From contig NZ_JAFIDJ010000001.1 of assembly GCF_017051705.1 (NCBI RefSeq), positions 1,765,786 to 1,829,785 of the forward strand: a DNA stretch of 64,000 nucleotides. The letters are read 5' to 3'. Position numbers and translations under genes: made by a program. Within the stretch, counting starts at the first letter, position 1. Each line of letters begins with the position of its first letter. The notes beneath the pieces are model-generated. The model saw nothing but the letters and a program-made list of their open reading frames with translations. It was not told the origin of the DNA and made no database searches. Positions 34,324 through 43,740 of the stretch are shown one piece after another. The DNA comes from Algoriphagus lutimaris (lineage in GTDB: Bacteria; Bacteroidota; Bacteroidia; Cytophagales; Cyclobacteriaceae).

Positions 34324-35901
34324 ATGAAATTTATCCTGATTCTAGGTGCATCCTTATTTTCATTCTCCCTTTTTGCCCAACAATCTTCCATAGTGAAGCT
34401 CTATAGTTCTGATTCTTCCATCATGGCAACAGGGGTAATGGAAGGCACTAACAAAGAAGGGCTGTGGAAATATTACAACCCAAAAACGAACCAAATACTT
34501 TCTGAAGGAAACTTCCAAAATGGACAAAAAGAAGGAACATGGACTTCATATAGTTCAAGAGGGCTTAAAAAAGTCGTGGCAGAATATAAGGATGGGAAAT
34601 TATTTGGTCCTACAAAAGTTTATGATTTGGATGGAGCTTTGGTTACAGAAATGATTTTTCAAGACAGTGTTTTAGTAGGTCAATTCACTGAATATTATGG
34701 AAAGACTGGTAATCCTGATTATATTCCTTTCAAACAGGTAAAAAGAGAAGGTTCCTACGAAAACGGAATGAAATCCGGTCAATGGGTTACCTATCATGAA
34801 TTCGGCGAAACTGCCGTAGTAGAATACTTCAAAGAGAACAAAAGAGAAGGCCCATACTTGGAGTATGATCCCGAAGGAATATTAAATATAGAGACTACTT
34901 ATAAAAATGGACAACTAGACGGAGATTTTAAACGATACTTCTATCCAAATAGACCCATTGAAGAAGGCAAGTATTCCAATGGAGTTAAAGTTGGGACTTG
35001 GAAACGATATTACCCTGAAAACAACCGAGTTGAAGCCGAAGAAACCTATGATAAATATGGAAAAAAGACAGGTACCTGGAGTTATTTTTATGAAAATGGT
35101 CGGTTAGCTAGGGTAGAAAAATACAAAAACGGTTTAGCAGAAGGCACTTGGGAAGAATATTTCCCAAACAAAAGCCTTTCCAAAAGACAAACATTCGAAT
35201 TGGGAATTCCAGTTGGGGAATATGTGGAATACCATAGCAGTGGTAAACTTTCTGTTGCTGGCAATTATGTTTCAGGAATGAAAACAGGTCTCTGGAAAAG
35301 CTATTTTCCTGATGGCGAACTCTATTCGATTGGCGAATATAGAAATGATGTACAAACTGGAGTATGGAAATATTTTAATAAAATCGGAATTTTAATTGCA
35401 GAAGGCAGCTTCAACTTAGGACTAGAAGAAGGGCAATGGTTTTACTATTATGATGGAGGCCAGCTAAAGTCTGTAGGAACTTATAAACTAGGGGAAGAAG
35501 ACGGGATTTGGGGCTTGTTTTATGACAATAAAAATCTTACTCAGGAAGAATTTTGGGAGTCAGGAAAATTGCTAAATGTTGGAGAATACAATTCTTACGA
35601 TGGGACAGAAACGTATGACAAGGGCACATTAAAAGACGGAAATGGCACTCGAATTACTTATTATGTGGCGGGTAAAAAAGAATCAGAAGGAAGTTATAAG
35701 CTTGGAAAAGCAGAAGGAATTTGGACCTTTTACCATGAAAATGGAAGAAAGGCCTCTGAAGGAACCATGAAAGACGGTAAAAAAGAAGGTACTTGGAGGT
35801 ACTACAACCCATCTGGAAGATTGGAGGATTTGATCAATTATAAAGCAGATGAGATTGTAATTGATGAAGGAGAGCAAAATCAAATTATAAGATTTAATTA
35901 A
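34324..35901 (+). CDS. Secreted MORN/YwqK-repeat protein
   Basis: A 525-residue exported protein: signal peptide MKFILILGASLFSFSLFAQQ (cleavage near 19), then about 18 repeats of roughly 23 residues with the pattern G-x-W-x-x-Y-x-x-x-G-x-L-x-x-E-x-x-Y-x-x-G-x-x-x-G (for example GTWSYFYENGRLARVEKYKNG). This is the MORN_2/YwqK type, and automatic annotation may call it a YwqK-family antitoxin. With a signal peptide, no toxin partner, and many repeats, an antitoxin role is unlikely; an envelope or surface role is more plausible. The function is unknown. A terminator-like hairpin is about 200 bp downstream. Confidence 0.85.
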   Translation: MKFILILGASLFSFSLFAQQSSIVKLYSSDSSIMATGVMEGTNKEGLWKYYNPKTNQILSEGNFQNGQKEGTWTSYSSRGLKKVVAEYKDGKLFGPTKVYDLDGALVTEMIFQDSVLVGQFTEYYGKTGNPDYIPFKQVKREGSYENGMKSGQWVTYHEFGETAVVEYFKENKREGPYLEYDPEGILNIETTYKNGQLDGDFKRYFYPNRPIEEGKYSNGVKVGTWKRYYPENNRVEAEETYDKYGKKTGTWSYFYENGRLARVEKYKNGLAEGTWEEYFPNKSLSKRQTFELGIPVGEYVEYHSSGKLSVAGNYVSGMKTGLWKSYFPDGELYSIGEYRNDVQTGVWKYFNKIGILIAEGSFNLGLEEGQWFYYYDGGQLKSVGTYKLGEEDGIWGLFYDNKNLTQEEFWESGKLLNVGEYNSYDGTETYDKGTLKDGNGTRITYYVAGKKESEGSYKLGKAEGIWTFYHENGRKASEGTMKDGKKEGTWRYYNPSGRLEDLINYKADEIVIDEGEQNQIIRFN

Positions 35902-36329
35902 TAAAGGTTCAATTGGCTAACTTCACCCAATAAATATTTTAGATAATTCAAAATGTTTTTTACATGCAATATTTTGATTTTTAGATATTTATCACTACAT
36001 TAAGTTACTTTTTAAACTTGTCCGCTAGACATTTTTTTGACTACTAAGTTTATTTTAAGGGTGATTGAGCTACGGACTGACTTATTAAAAATTTTTTAGC
36101 CCGGTTTTCCGGGCTTTTTTAATGCCTTAAAATGAATCTTTTTTTCTTGATTGTGAAGGGAGAAATTTGATAAGCAGGAATTCTTTCATTCAATTCTTTT
36201 GCTGAAATTAACTTCTTCAAGGAATTAATTTCAATTCCCATAAAAAAGACAAACATGTTTCTATATTTTTTTAAATAAGTGCTTTTTTGAAATCAAAAAA
36301 ATACCTTAATTGAAGATCAATTCAAACTT
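35902..36329. other. 428-bp intergenic region with an isolated terminator; possible small RNA or long 3' UTR
   Basis: No open frame with coding character was found. It holds a strong terminator (36098-36120) about 196 bp after the MORN gene stop, preceded by GC-richer sequence (36018-36090, CTTGTCCGCTAGAC, GAGCTACGGACTGAC) in an otherwise AT-rich interval. This could be a long 3' UTR or an independent small RNA of under 100 nt. The second half (36121-36329) is the leader of the ROK regulator gene and is AT-rich with no certain promoter. Confidence 0.4.
36098..36120 (+). terminator. Intrinsic terminator upstream of the ROK regulator gene
   Basis: Perfect 7-bp stem AGCCCGG (36098-36104) and CCGGGCT (36109-36115), TTTT loop, then six T. 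It separates the MORN gene from the ROK-led operon. Confidence 0.9.
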
Positions 36330-37577
36330 ATGCATCTAATAAACCCGCAAGAAGTTATTGATAAAATGGACGGTGTCGTCGAAATCAAGAGCTATCTTAA
36401 TAAGATTAAAATTATTAAAAACTTATACCTGAAAGGTGCGAATACCGCCAGTGAAATTTGTGCGGAAGTAGGGATTTCTCTTCCCACTGTAAATGCATTG
36501 TTATCAGATTTGATGGCTTCCGGAGAAGTAATCAAACATGGTCGGGCCGAATCCCAAGGGGGAAGAAAACCTGATTTATACCGATTGGCCGAAGATGCTT
36601 TTTATGTATTATCGGTGGATTTATCCAAGTTTCAAGCAAATTTCGCTCTTTATTCCTGTAATCAAACATTGGCATTCCCTAAAGAAAGCCATAAGATCAC
36701 ACTAGATAATGAAAAAGAGACTTTTGATCATCTTTGTGATTTGATTGATTCTTACCTTAAAAGGACGGAAATCAAGCCTGAAAAAGTGATTGCGATTGGA
36801 ATCTCTATGCCTGGTTTAGTGGACTCTGTTGGAGGTGTCAACTACACTTATTTAAGATTTGGAAAAAAATCTCTCATTGAAAATCTTGAGGAACGGTTTT
36901 CGAAGAAAATATACATGGAGAATGATGCACGGGCAATGACTTTGGCAGAGTTCAAATTTGGTTCAGAACATTCCCACAAAAATGTCCTGGGAATTTTCGT
37001 AGGTTGGGGAATTGGCTTAGGAATAATTATTGATGGTAAATTGTATCAAGGTGCTTCTGGATTTGCCGGAGAATTTTCCCATTCTCCAATATTTGAATCA
37101 CGGGATGTTACCTGTATTTGCGGGAAAAAAGGTTGTTTAGAAGCAGTAGCTTCAGGAACCGCGATCGTAAAAATGGCTGAAGATGCCATTAAGCTAGACA
37201 AAGACAGCATTTTGGCCAGAATGGTCAGAGATCATAAAGGTGATCTCGAACCAGCTTTAGTAGTAGAAGCTGCTCTTGCAGGAGATCAAAGAGCGATTAC
37301 CATACTTTCGGAAGCAGGATTGGATTTAGGTAGAGGTATTTCTATTTTAATTCAGTTATTAAACCCTGAATTAATCATTATTGGAGGTTCCGTTGCGGAA
37401 GCCAATCAGTATTTGATTACCCCCATCCAACAAGCATTAAATATTTACAGTATGGCAAAATCCCGAGAAAAGTCCCAATTAGCTCTTTATCAGTTAGGTG
37501 AAGATGTTGGACTATTGGGAGGGGTTGCAGTTGTAAACGAAAAACTGTTTGAAGATGTCATCAATCGGTTGAGTTAA
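36330..37577 (+). CDS. ROK-family transcriptional regulator (NagC/Mlc-like)
   Basis: A 415-residue regulator: N-terminal winged helix (about 20-85, with ASEICAEVGISLPTVNALLSDLMASGEVIKHG and wing GGRKPDLYRL) fused to a ROK sugar-sensing domain. The ROK signature is seen in VIAIGISMPGLVDSVGG, MENDARAMTLAEF and the zinc motif CICGKKGCLEAVASG. Such proteins repress sugar-use genes until a sugar or sugar phosphate binds. It is the first gene of a plus-strand operon (gaps of 19, -4 and 14 bp to the next three), so it probably controls that operon and perhaps the converging SusCD genes. An in-frame ATG at codon 13 is an alternative start. Confidence 0.93.
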   Translation: MHLINPQEVIDKMDGVVEIKSYLNKIKIIKNLYLKGANTASEICAEVGISLPTVNALLSDLMASGEVIKHGRAESQGGRKPDLYRLAEDAFYVLSVDLSKFQANFALYSCNQTLAFPKESHKITLDNEKETFDHLCDLIDSYLKRTEIKPEKVIAIGISMPGLVDSVGGVNYTYLRFGKKSLIENLEERFSKKIYMENDARAMTLAEFKFGSEHSHKNVLGIFVGWGIGLGIIIDGKLYQGASGFAGEFSHSPIFESRDVTCICGKKGCLEAVASGTAIVKMAEDAIKLDKDSILARMVRDHKGDLEPALVVEAALAGDQRAITILSEAGLDLGRGISILIQLLNPELIIIGGSVAEANQYLITPIQQALNIYSMAKSREKSQLALYQLGEDVGLLGGVAVVNEKLFEDVINRLS

Positions 37578-37596
37578 AACTCTTCAAATTAACTAC

Positions 37597-40500
37597 ATGA
37601 ATTTCCTATTTAAATCCAAGGCAAGTATCATTGTTCTGGGGATTTTACTCTATATCACTCAGGGAAATACGCTACTAGCACAAGGTGCTAAGCCCCCCCT
37701 TTTTGAAAAAATCTCAAATAAAAAAGCAGGAGTTACTTTTAAAAACCAATTAAAGGAAGACCAAAAGAACAATATTCTTCGATATGAATACTTCTACAAT
37801 GGAGGAGGTGTAGCTGTGGGGGACCTGGATAATGATGGATTAGAGGACCTCTTTTTCACAGGCAACATGAGTTCTAATAAAGTCTTCAAGAACTTGGGAA
37901 ATTGGAAATTTGAAGACAAAACCAAGTCTGCGCGTATTGCCGGTAAAGAGGTATGGACGACAGGAGTCAGTATGGCAGATGTCAATGCGGATGGTCTTTT
38001 GGATATATATGTTTGCTATTCCGGAAAAGGAAGTCCCGAATTAAGAGGAAATGAGCTATGGATCAACCAGGGTGACTTCACTTTTATAGAAGAAGCGGAA
38101 AAATATGGACTTGCTGATCCCTCAAATAGTACTCAATCTGTTTTCTTTGATTTTGATAGGGATGGTGATTTGGACATGTTCCTACTAAATCACCACATAG
38201 AAGTAATCAATGAATTGGAGTTTAGTGAAGTCAAAAACATTCGACATCCCTATGCGGGCGACAAACTCTATAGAAACGACCAAGGTAAATTCGTGGATAT
38301 AAGTGAACAGGCAGGTATCAAAGGTTCTGCATTAGGATTTGGCTTGGGTGTAGTGGTTTCCGACATTAACCAAGATGGATGGCCCGATCTATTAATCACC
38401 AACGACTACATAGAGCCTGACTATCTATACATTAATCAAAAAGACGGAACATTTTTAGACCAAATAAAAGAGTCTTTTCAGCACATATCTCATTTCTCCA
38501 TGGGGGCTGATATTTCTGACATTAACAATGACGGAAATTTCGACATCTATACCTTGGATATGCTGCCAGAGGATAATGAAAGGCAAAAACTACTGTATGG
38601 CCCCGAAAATTATGAGCAATACGCATTGATGATTCAAGAGGGATTCTACCATCAAAATATGCGAAATATGCTTCAATTGAACCTAGGAGATGGAAACTTT
38701 TCTGAAATTGGTCAATTGTTGAATATTTCAAATACTGATTGGAGTTGGTCAGCTTTATTTTTTGATGCCACCAACAACGGCCATAAAGACCTATTTGTCA
38801 GCAACGGTTATTTTCGGGATTATACTAACCGAGACTTTTTGAAATACAAAGGAGATTATTACTTCCAACAGGCCATTGCCAAAGAAAAAGCAGATACGCT
38901 ACACTTGGTCACTTCCATGACTTCTACCCCTATTCATAATTATATATTTGAAAATCAAGGGAATCTAGAATTTAAAGACCGATCAGACGAATGGGGAATG
39001 GATGAAAAAGGATTTTCTTCTGGCGCAATATATGCGGATTTAGATAATGATGGGGATTTAGACCTGGTGGTGAGTAACTTAAATGATTTTGCCAGTTTAT
39101 ATGAAAACAAAAGTGGCAATTCCAACTGGATTGAATTATTGCTTTCCTCGAAGGATCAAAATACCTTCGGTATAGGGGCAAAGGTTGAAATTAGTTCGGA
39201 CACCCAAACCCAAACTTTGGAAGTCCAACCTGTTCGAGGATTTCAATCCTCTGTGAGCCCCAGAATTCATGCGGGAGTTGGAAATGATCAACTGATAAAT
39301 AAAATTAAGATAAGCTGGCCTGATGGTACTATACAAACTATTGAGAATGTTCAACCCAACCAGCTAATTACCATCTCTAAAGAAAATTCTATTCCCTCAG
39401 AAAGTTTAAAAACAACACCCCCGCTCCTTTCTAAGAATTCCAATATACCACCCTACTCCCCCATTTCTCCAAATTTTAATGACTTCAAGCGTCAACCTTT
39501 GATGCTCACTATGGCAAGTTACATTAACCCAATCTTGGCAAGTGGCGACTTAAATAAGGATGGAAACCCAGAGATTTTTGTGGGAGGAGAAAAAGGAAAT
39601 CCCGGAAAAATATATTCCCTTACCGATGGGAAATGGACTGAATATACTGGTTTCAGAAGTTCTTCAGAATTTACTGATGCCGTGGCTATTTTTGAGGATT
39701 TCAACGGAGATGGTCATCAGGATTTATTCCTAGGAAGTGGTGGGTACCATGATTATATAGGTTCTGATGATGCATTAAATGATCGCTTGTACCTAAATGA
39801 TGGCACCGGTAAACTTATTCGCCAATCCAGCTATCCTTCCTATAAATTCAGTACTGGAACAGCCCAATCCCTAGATATCAATGGAGATGGAGCCCCAGAT
39901 CTTTTTATCGGAGCTAAGCTAATTCCCGGGAGGTACCCGATTATCCCTGCTAGTAAGGTTCTAATTAATGATAGGAAAGGGAATTTCACCGATCAAACTT
40001 CCACTTATTTGCCCGAGGAAGGAAAAATTGGAATGGTCACAGGGTCAGAAAAGCTAGATCTCAATGCAGATGGGAAAATGGATTTGGTTTTAGTTGGTGA
40101 GTTTTTACCTATCACTGTTTTGATCAATACCAATTCCGGTTTCCAAAATCAAACCACTTCCTATTTCACAAAAGAGTTTTCCGGTTGGTGGGGAAGCCTT
40201 TCCAAAGCAGATATGGATGGAGATGGGGATCTCGATTTAATCGCAGGAAACTTTGGTTTAAATTCTCAATTTGAAGCGAATGAAAACAAAACTTTGAGAT
40301 TATATGCCTCTGACTTCGATCAAAATGGCTCCATAGACCCGATCTTAGAATGTTTTGTAGGAGACAAAATGTATCCATTTCCAAGTAGGGATGAATTATT
40401 AGATCAAATGACCAGTATGAGAAGCCGTTTTACGGATTATGCCGCTTACTCTAAGGCGACGATGCAGGATATATTTTCTTCAAATGAATTGGAGAAGGCA

Positions 40501-40884
40501 CAAATTCTTGAGGCCAATACCTTAGAGTCGGTTTATTTAGAAAATACTGGATCAGGTTTTAGCGTTAAACCATTACCTAGAATCGCTCAATCCTTTCCCA
40601 TTTATGCAATTCTACCCATAGATATCAATAGAGATGGAAATCAGGATCTCATTTTAGGTGGAAACCAATCTTTTTCAAGAATTCGAATCGGAATGATTGA
40701 CGCTAGCTTGGGACTCGTAGTGTTAGGCGATGGAAAAGGTAACTTTAATCCACTTACTCCTTCTGAATCTGGCATTTCAATCAAAGGTGACATCAAATCC
40801 TTCTTACCTATAGAAACTGATTTGGGTACTCAAATCTTAGTAGGTATCAGCCAACAGGCTTTGCAAAGCTTTCAATTAAAATGA
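37597..40884 (+). CDS. Secreted VCBS/FG-GAP-repeat protein with ASPIC/UnbV domain (CRTAC1-like)
   Basis: A 1095-residue exported protein (signal peptide, cleavage near LLAQG, residue 30). It has about 13 calcium-binding DxDxDG loops of the FG-GAP/VCBS type, for example DLDNDGLEDLF, DVNADGLLDIY, DFDRDGDLDMF and DMDGDGDLDLI, forming probably two beta-propellers. Between them (about 495-590) is an ASPIC/UnbV domain (VQPVRGFQSSVSPRIHAGVG, then ISWPDGTIQTIENV). Such proteins are frequent in SusCD loci of Cytophagales. Their biochemical role is not established; extracellular ligand binding is the usual guess. Its stop overlaps the haloperoxidase start by 4 bp (ATGA), so expression is tightly coupled. 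Confidence 0.92.
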   Translation: MNFLFKSKASIIVLGILLYITQGNTLLAQGAKPPLFEKISNKKAGVTFKNQLKEDQKNNILRYEYFYNGGGVAVGDLDNDGLEDLFFTGNMSSNKVFKNLGNWKFEDKTKSARIAGKEVWTTGVSMADVNADGLLDIYVCYSGKGSPELRGNELWINQGDFTFIEEAEKYGLADPSNSTQSVFFDFDRDGDLDMFLLNHHIEVINELEFSEVKNIRHPYAGDKLYRNDQGKFVDISEQAGIKGSALGFGLGVVVSDINQDGWPDLLITNDYIEPDYLYINQKDGTFLDQIKESFQHISHFSMGADISDINNDGNFDIYTLDMLPEDNERQKLLYGPENYEQYALMIQEGFYHQNMRNMLQLNLGDGNFSEIGQLLNISNTDWSWSALFFDATNNGHKDLFVSNGYFRDYTNRDFLKYKGDYYFQQAIAKEKADTLHLVTSMTSTPIHNYIFENQGNLEFKDRSDEWGMDEKGFSSGAIYADLDNDGDLDLVVSNLNDFASLYENKSGNSNWIELLLSSKDQNTFGIGAKVEISSDTQTQTLEVQPVRGFQSSVSPRIHAGVGNDQLINKIKISWPDGTIQTIENVQPNQLITISKENSIPSESLKTTPPLLSKNSNIPPYSPISPNFNDFKRQPLMLTMASYINPILASGDLNKDGNPEIFVGGEKGNPGKIYSLTDGKWTEYTGFRSSSEFTDAVAIFEDFNGDGHQDLFLGSGGYHDYIGSDDALNDRLYLNDGTGKLIRQSSYPSYKFSTGTAQSLDINGDGAPDLFIGAKLIPGRYPIIPASKVLINDRKGNFTDQTSTYLPEEGKIGMVTGSEKLDLNADGKMDLVLVGEFLPITVLINTNSGFQNQTTSYFTKEFSGWWGSLSKADMDGDGDLDLIAGNFGLNSQFEANENKTLRLYASDFDQNGSIDPILECFVGDKMYPFPSRDELLDQMTSMRSRFTDYAAYSKATMQDIFSSNELEKAQILEANTLESVYLENTGSGFSVKPLPRIAQSFPIYAILPIDINRDGNQDLILGGNQSFSRIRIGMIDASLGLVVLGDGKGNFNPLTPSESGISIKGDIKSFLPIETDLGTQILVGISQQALQSFQLK

Positions 40885-42215
40885 GATCACTGACTAAACA
40901 AATATTTACCAGTTGCTTTATTTTCCTTTTTGTAGGTGGTAATACCTTCGCTGGCTCAAAGGAACCTGACTGGCCTAAAACATACGCTGAGGAATATTTT
41001 CACATCACAGAAGTCATGGTGACAGATGTGGCAAGTCCTCCTGTGGCAGCAAGAATATATGCCTATACGAGCTTGGCGGCCTATTTAGTAAGTAAAAGCC
41101 AAGGGGCTCAATTTCAACACCAAAATTTATTAGAACACACCTATCTATCAGACCACACTTGGAACATTAGCACCGATAAAATTCAATCCCCAGAGTTTGC
41201 TGCCATACTGGCTTTCATGAAAGTTGGAAAAGCAATCATGCCATCTGGGTACTTGCTGGAAGGAAAACAACAGGACTGGATCAATAAAGCTTTAAAAGCA
41301 AAAATCATTAGCAAAAAAAACCTTCAAGCACACATCGACTTGGCTACAGAGGTAGCAGGAAAGGTGATGGAAGTAGCCAATAAAGATGGATACCTCCAAC
41401 TCTCCACCCTAACTCGTTATACTCCCAAAAAAGGAGAAGGTTATTGGTACCCCACTCCACCAGCATATATCGCGGCGATAGAACCAGAATGGAAAACCAT
41501 CCTTCCATTCTTCATTCAAGATTTAGAAAATTTTGAGCCGGCTCCCATGGCTCCATTTGACATGTCAGAAGGAAGCTCATTTCACAAGCAATTGATGGAA
41601 GTGTACAATACCACGAATCAGCTCGATGAGGAAAAAATACTCATCGCTAATTTTTGGGATTGTAATCCATTTAAAGTTGAATTTTCAGGGCATATGGCCA
41701 TAGGCGTTAAAAAAATCTCACCAGGAGGTCATTGGATGGGGATTACAGGGATTGCTGCACAAAAAGCGGGGTTATCATTTGAGGAAACTGCTTATATCTA
41801 TGCATTGGTAGGAATGACTTTGCACGATGCATTTATCTCTTGCTGGAAAGCAAAATATGACACGGATAGAATTCGCCCTGAAACGGTCATCAATCAAAAA
41901 ATGGATCAAAGATGGAGACCTATCCTTCAAACTCCTCCATTTCCTGAATATACCTCTGGCCATTCTGTAATTAGTCGAGCTTCTGCGGTAGTATTAACCG
42001 GTTATTTCGGGGATAACTTTGAATTTATAGACAGTTCAGAGACTTATTTTGGGTTGCCAGAAAGGCCATTTAAATCTTTTCTCCTAGCTTCTGAAGAAGC
42101 TGCAATTTCCAGATTATATGGAGGAATTCATTTCAGAGATGCCATAGAAGAAGGAGTGAAACAGGGTGAAAAAATCGGCGATATGATCTGGTCCAGCCTA
42201 CAACAAAAACAATAG
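40881..42215 (+). CDS. Vanadium-dependent haloperoxidase / PAP2-superfamily enzyme
   Basis: A 444-residue exported protein (signal peptide, residues 1-25) of the PAP2/vanadium haloperoxidase fold. The three vanadate/phosphate motifs are intact with the spacing of fungal chloroperoxidase: K325 x6 R332-P (KYDTDRIRP), S359-G360-H361 in YTSGHS, and R411 x5 H417 (RLYGGIH) with D420. The long N-terminal helical part (about 35-300) is as in bacterial VHPO-like proteins. It could halogenate or oxidise an organic substrate with peroxide, or be a phosphatase; motifs alone cannot decide because the site is shared. Its start overlaps the VCBS gene by 4 bp, and the sulfatase follows 14 bp later. Confidence 0.88.
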   Translation: MRSLTKQIFTSCFIFLFVGGNTFAGSKEPDWPKTYAEEYFHITEVMVTDVASPPVAARIYAYTSLAAYLVSKSQGAQFQHQNLLEHTYLSDHTWNISTDKIQSPEFAAILAFMKVGKAIMPSGYLLEGKQQDWINKALKAKIISKKNLQAHIDLATEVAGKVMEVANKDGYLQLSTLTRYTPKKGEGYWYPTPPAYIAAIEPEWKTILPFFIQDLENFEPAPMAPFDMSEGSSFHKQLMEVYNTTNQLDEEKILIANFWDCNPFKVEFSGHMAIGVKKISPGGHWMGITGIAAQKAGLSFEETAYIYALVGMTLHDAFISCWKAKYDTDRIRPETVINQKMDQRWRPILQTPPFPEYTSGHSVISRASAVVLTGYFGDNFEFIDSSETYFGLPERPFKSFLLASEEAAISRLYGGIHFRDAIEEGVKQGEKIGDMIWSSLQQKQ

Positions 42216-42229
42216 AAATATAGTACCAC

Positions 42230-43672
42230 ATGCGATTCAAAAACTCCATATACTTCTCTTTATTTACTGCTTTGGTTGGGATTTCTTCGTGCCAAAACAA
42301 ACCTGCTGAATCTGAAGAGTTGATCACTTCTGAAAAACCTAACATTGTATTGATTTTTGCAGACGACATGGGATATGGGGATTTAGGGGTTTATGGAGCT
42401 ACTCAGTGGAAAACCCCTAACCTGGATCAATTAGCAGCCGACGGAGTCCGATTCAATCAGTTTTATGTACCCCATGCAGTTTGTTCGGCATCCAGAGCAG
42501 CCTTAATGACGGGCACCTATGCCAATAGATTAGAAATCTTTGGAGCATTGGACCATACTGCAAAACATGGGTTGAATCCAGAGGAAACTACTATTGCAGA
42601 AATGCTAAAAGTGAGCGGCTATGCAACTGGCATGGTAGGAAAATGGCATCTAGGACATCAGGCTCCTTTCTTACCAACCGAGCAAGGTTTTGATTCTTAT
42701 TATGGCTTGCCATATTCTAACGATATGTGGCCACATCATCCAGAGGTAAAGGATTATTACCCCCCGCTACCTTTGTATCAAAACACAGCAGTAATTGACA
42801 CCTTGGATGATCAAAGTATGCTGACTACCAATTACACTGAAAAAGCACTGGAATTTATTGATCAAAGTAAAGACCAGCCATTTTTTCTTTACCTCGCTCA
42901 TAGCATGACTCATGTACCACTCTTCGTTTCCGATAAATTCAAAGGCAAATCAGAACAAGGATTATATGGAGATGTGATGATGGAGGTGGATTGGTCTGTA
43001 GGTCAAGTGAGAAAGAAATTGGAGGAATTAAACTTAGCTGACAATACCATAATCATTTTCACTTCGGATAATGGTCCATGGCTTTCCTATGGAGGACATG
43101 CAGGCTTAACGGCAGGATTGCGTGAAGGAAAAGGAACTTCTTGGGATGGAGGAATTCGGGAACCAGGAATATTTGTGTGGCCAAATCATTTTCCAGCCGG
43201 AAAAGTGGAAAATCAAGCCGCGATGACCATTGATATACTTCCTACTTTGGCCGAAATCACAGGCTCTAAACTACCCGATTTGCCGATTGACGGAAGAAGC
43301 ATACTTCCTATGTTAGAAGGTCAAGAAATGGAGCCAAAACCCTATTATGCTTATTACAACAGAAACGAACTTCAAGCCGTGATCTATGGAAAATGGAAAA
43401 TGGTCATGCCCCACTCTTACCGTAGTATACCCGAAGGAACAGTCATGAGAAATGATGGTATTCCGGTAAAATATCATATGCTGAATTTGGAAAAAGCAGC
43501 ACTTTTTGACCTATCTACCGATCCTTATGAAACGACAGATGTTGCTGCAAATAACCTGGAAGTGGTTGCTAAAATGAATCAATTTGCTGAACAAGCAAGA
43601 GCGGATATGGGAGATGCCTTGACTGAATCAGAAGGCATCAATCTGAGAAAACATGGTATGATAGAAGAATAA
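42230..43672 (+). CDS. Lipoprotein sulfatase (family S1 arylsulfatase-like)
   Basis: A 480-residue sulfatase lipoprotein (lipobox GISSC, Cys21). The alkaline-phosphatase-like fold markers are present: NIVLIFADDMGYGDLGVYG with metal-binding aspartates, GKWHLGHQ, DNGPWLSYGGH and the C-terminal subdomain. The formylglycine motif is C85-S-A-S-R89, the Cys type, with alanine where proline is most common. It must be matured to formylglycine by an anSME-type radical SAM enzyme or FGE, neither of which is in the window. It would remove sulfate esters from sugars or phenols in the periplasm. It is the last gene of the ROK-led operon and ends in a hairpin shared with the convergent FAD oxidoreductase. 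Confidence 0.93.
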   Translation: MRFKNSIYFSLFTALVGISSCQNKPAESEELITSEKPNIVLIFADDMGYGDLGVYGATQWKTPNLDQLAADGVRFNQFYVPHAVCSASRAALMTGTYANRLEIFGALDHTAKHGLNPEETTIAEMLKVSGYATGMVGKWHLGHQAPFLPTEQGFDSYYGLPYSNDMWPHHPEVKDYYPPLPLYQNTAVIDTLDDQSMLTTNYTEKALEFIDQSKDQPFFLYLAHSMTHVPLFVSDKFKGKSEQGLYGDVMMEVDWSVGQVRKKLEELNLADNTIIIFTSDNGPWLSYGGHAGLTAGLREGKGTSWDGGIREPGIFVWPNHFPAGKVENQAAMTIDILPTLAEITGSKLPDLPIDGRSILPMLEGQEMEPKPYYAYYNRNELQAVIYGKWKMVMPHSYRSIPEGTVMRNDGIPVKYHMLNLEKAALFDLSTDPYETTDVAANNLEVVAKMNQFAEQARADMGDALTESEGINLRKHGMIEE

Positions 43673-43680
43673 ATTTTAAG

Positions 43681-43740
43681 GCTGAAAATCAATTCAAGAT
43701 TCACTGATTTTCAGCTTTAATCTAATTTTATTTTTTTAAC
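43681..43740. terminator. Hairpin between convergent sulfatase and FAD oxidoreductase genes
   Basis: An 11-bp inverted repeat, GCTGAAAATCA (43681-43691) and TGATTTTCAGC (43705-43715), with a 13-nt loop, followed on the plus strand by a T-rich stretch (TTTAATCTAATTTTATTTTTTT). It probably ends the plus-strand operon; on the minus strand it follows the FAD gene stop. Confidence 0.65.

Noticed and set aside
34324-35901. Toxin-antitoxin system (YwqK name)
   Set aside because: There is a signal peptide, no toxin gene beside it, and only generic MORN-type repeats.
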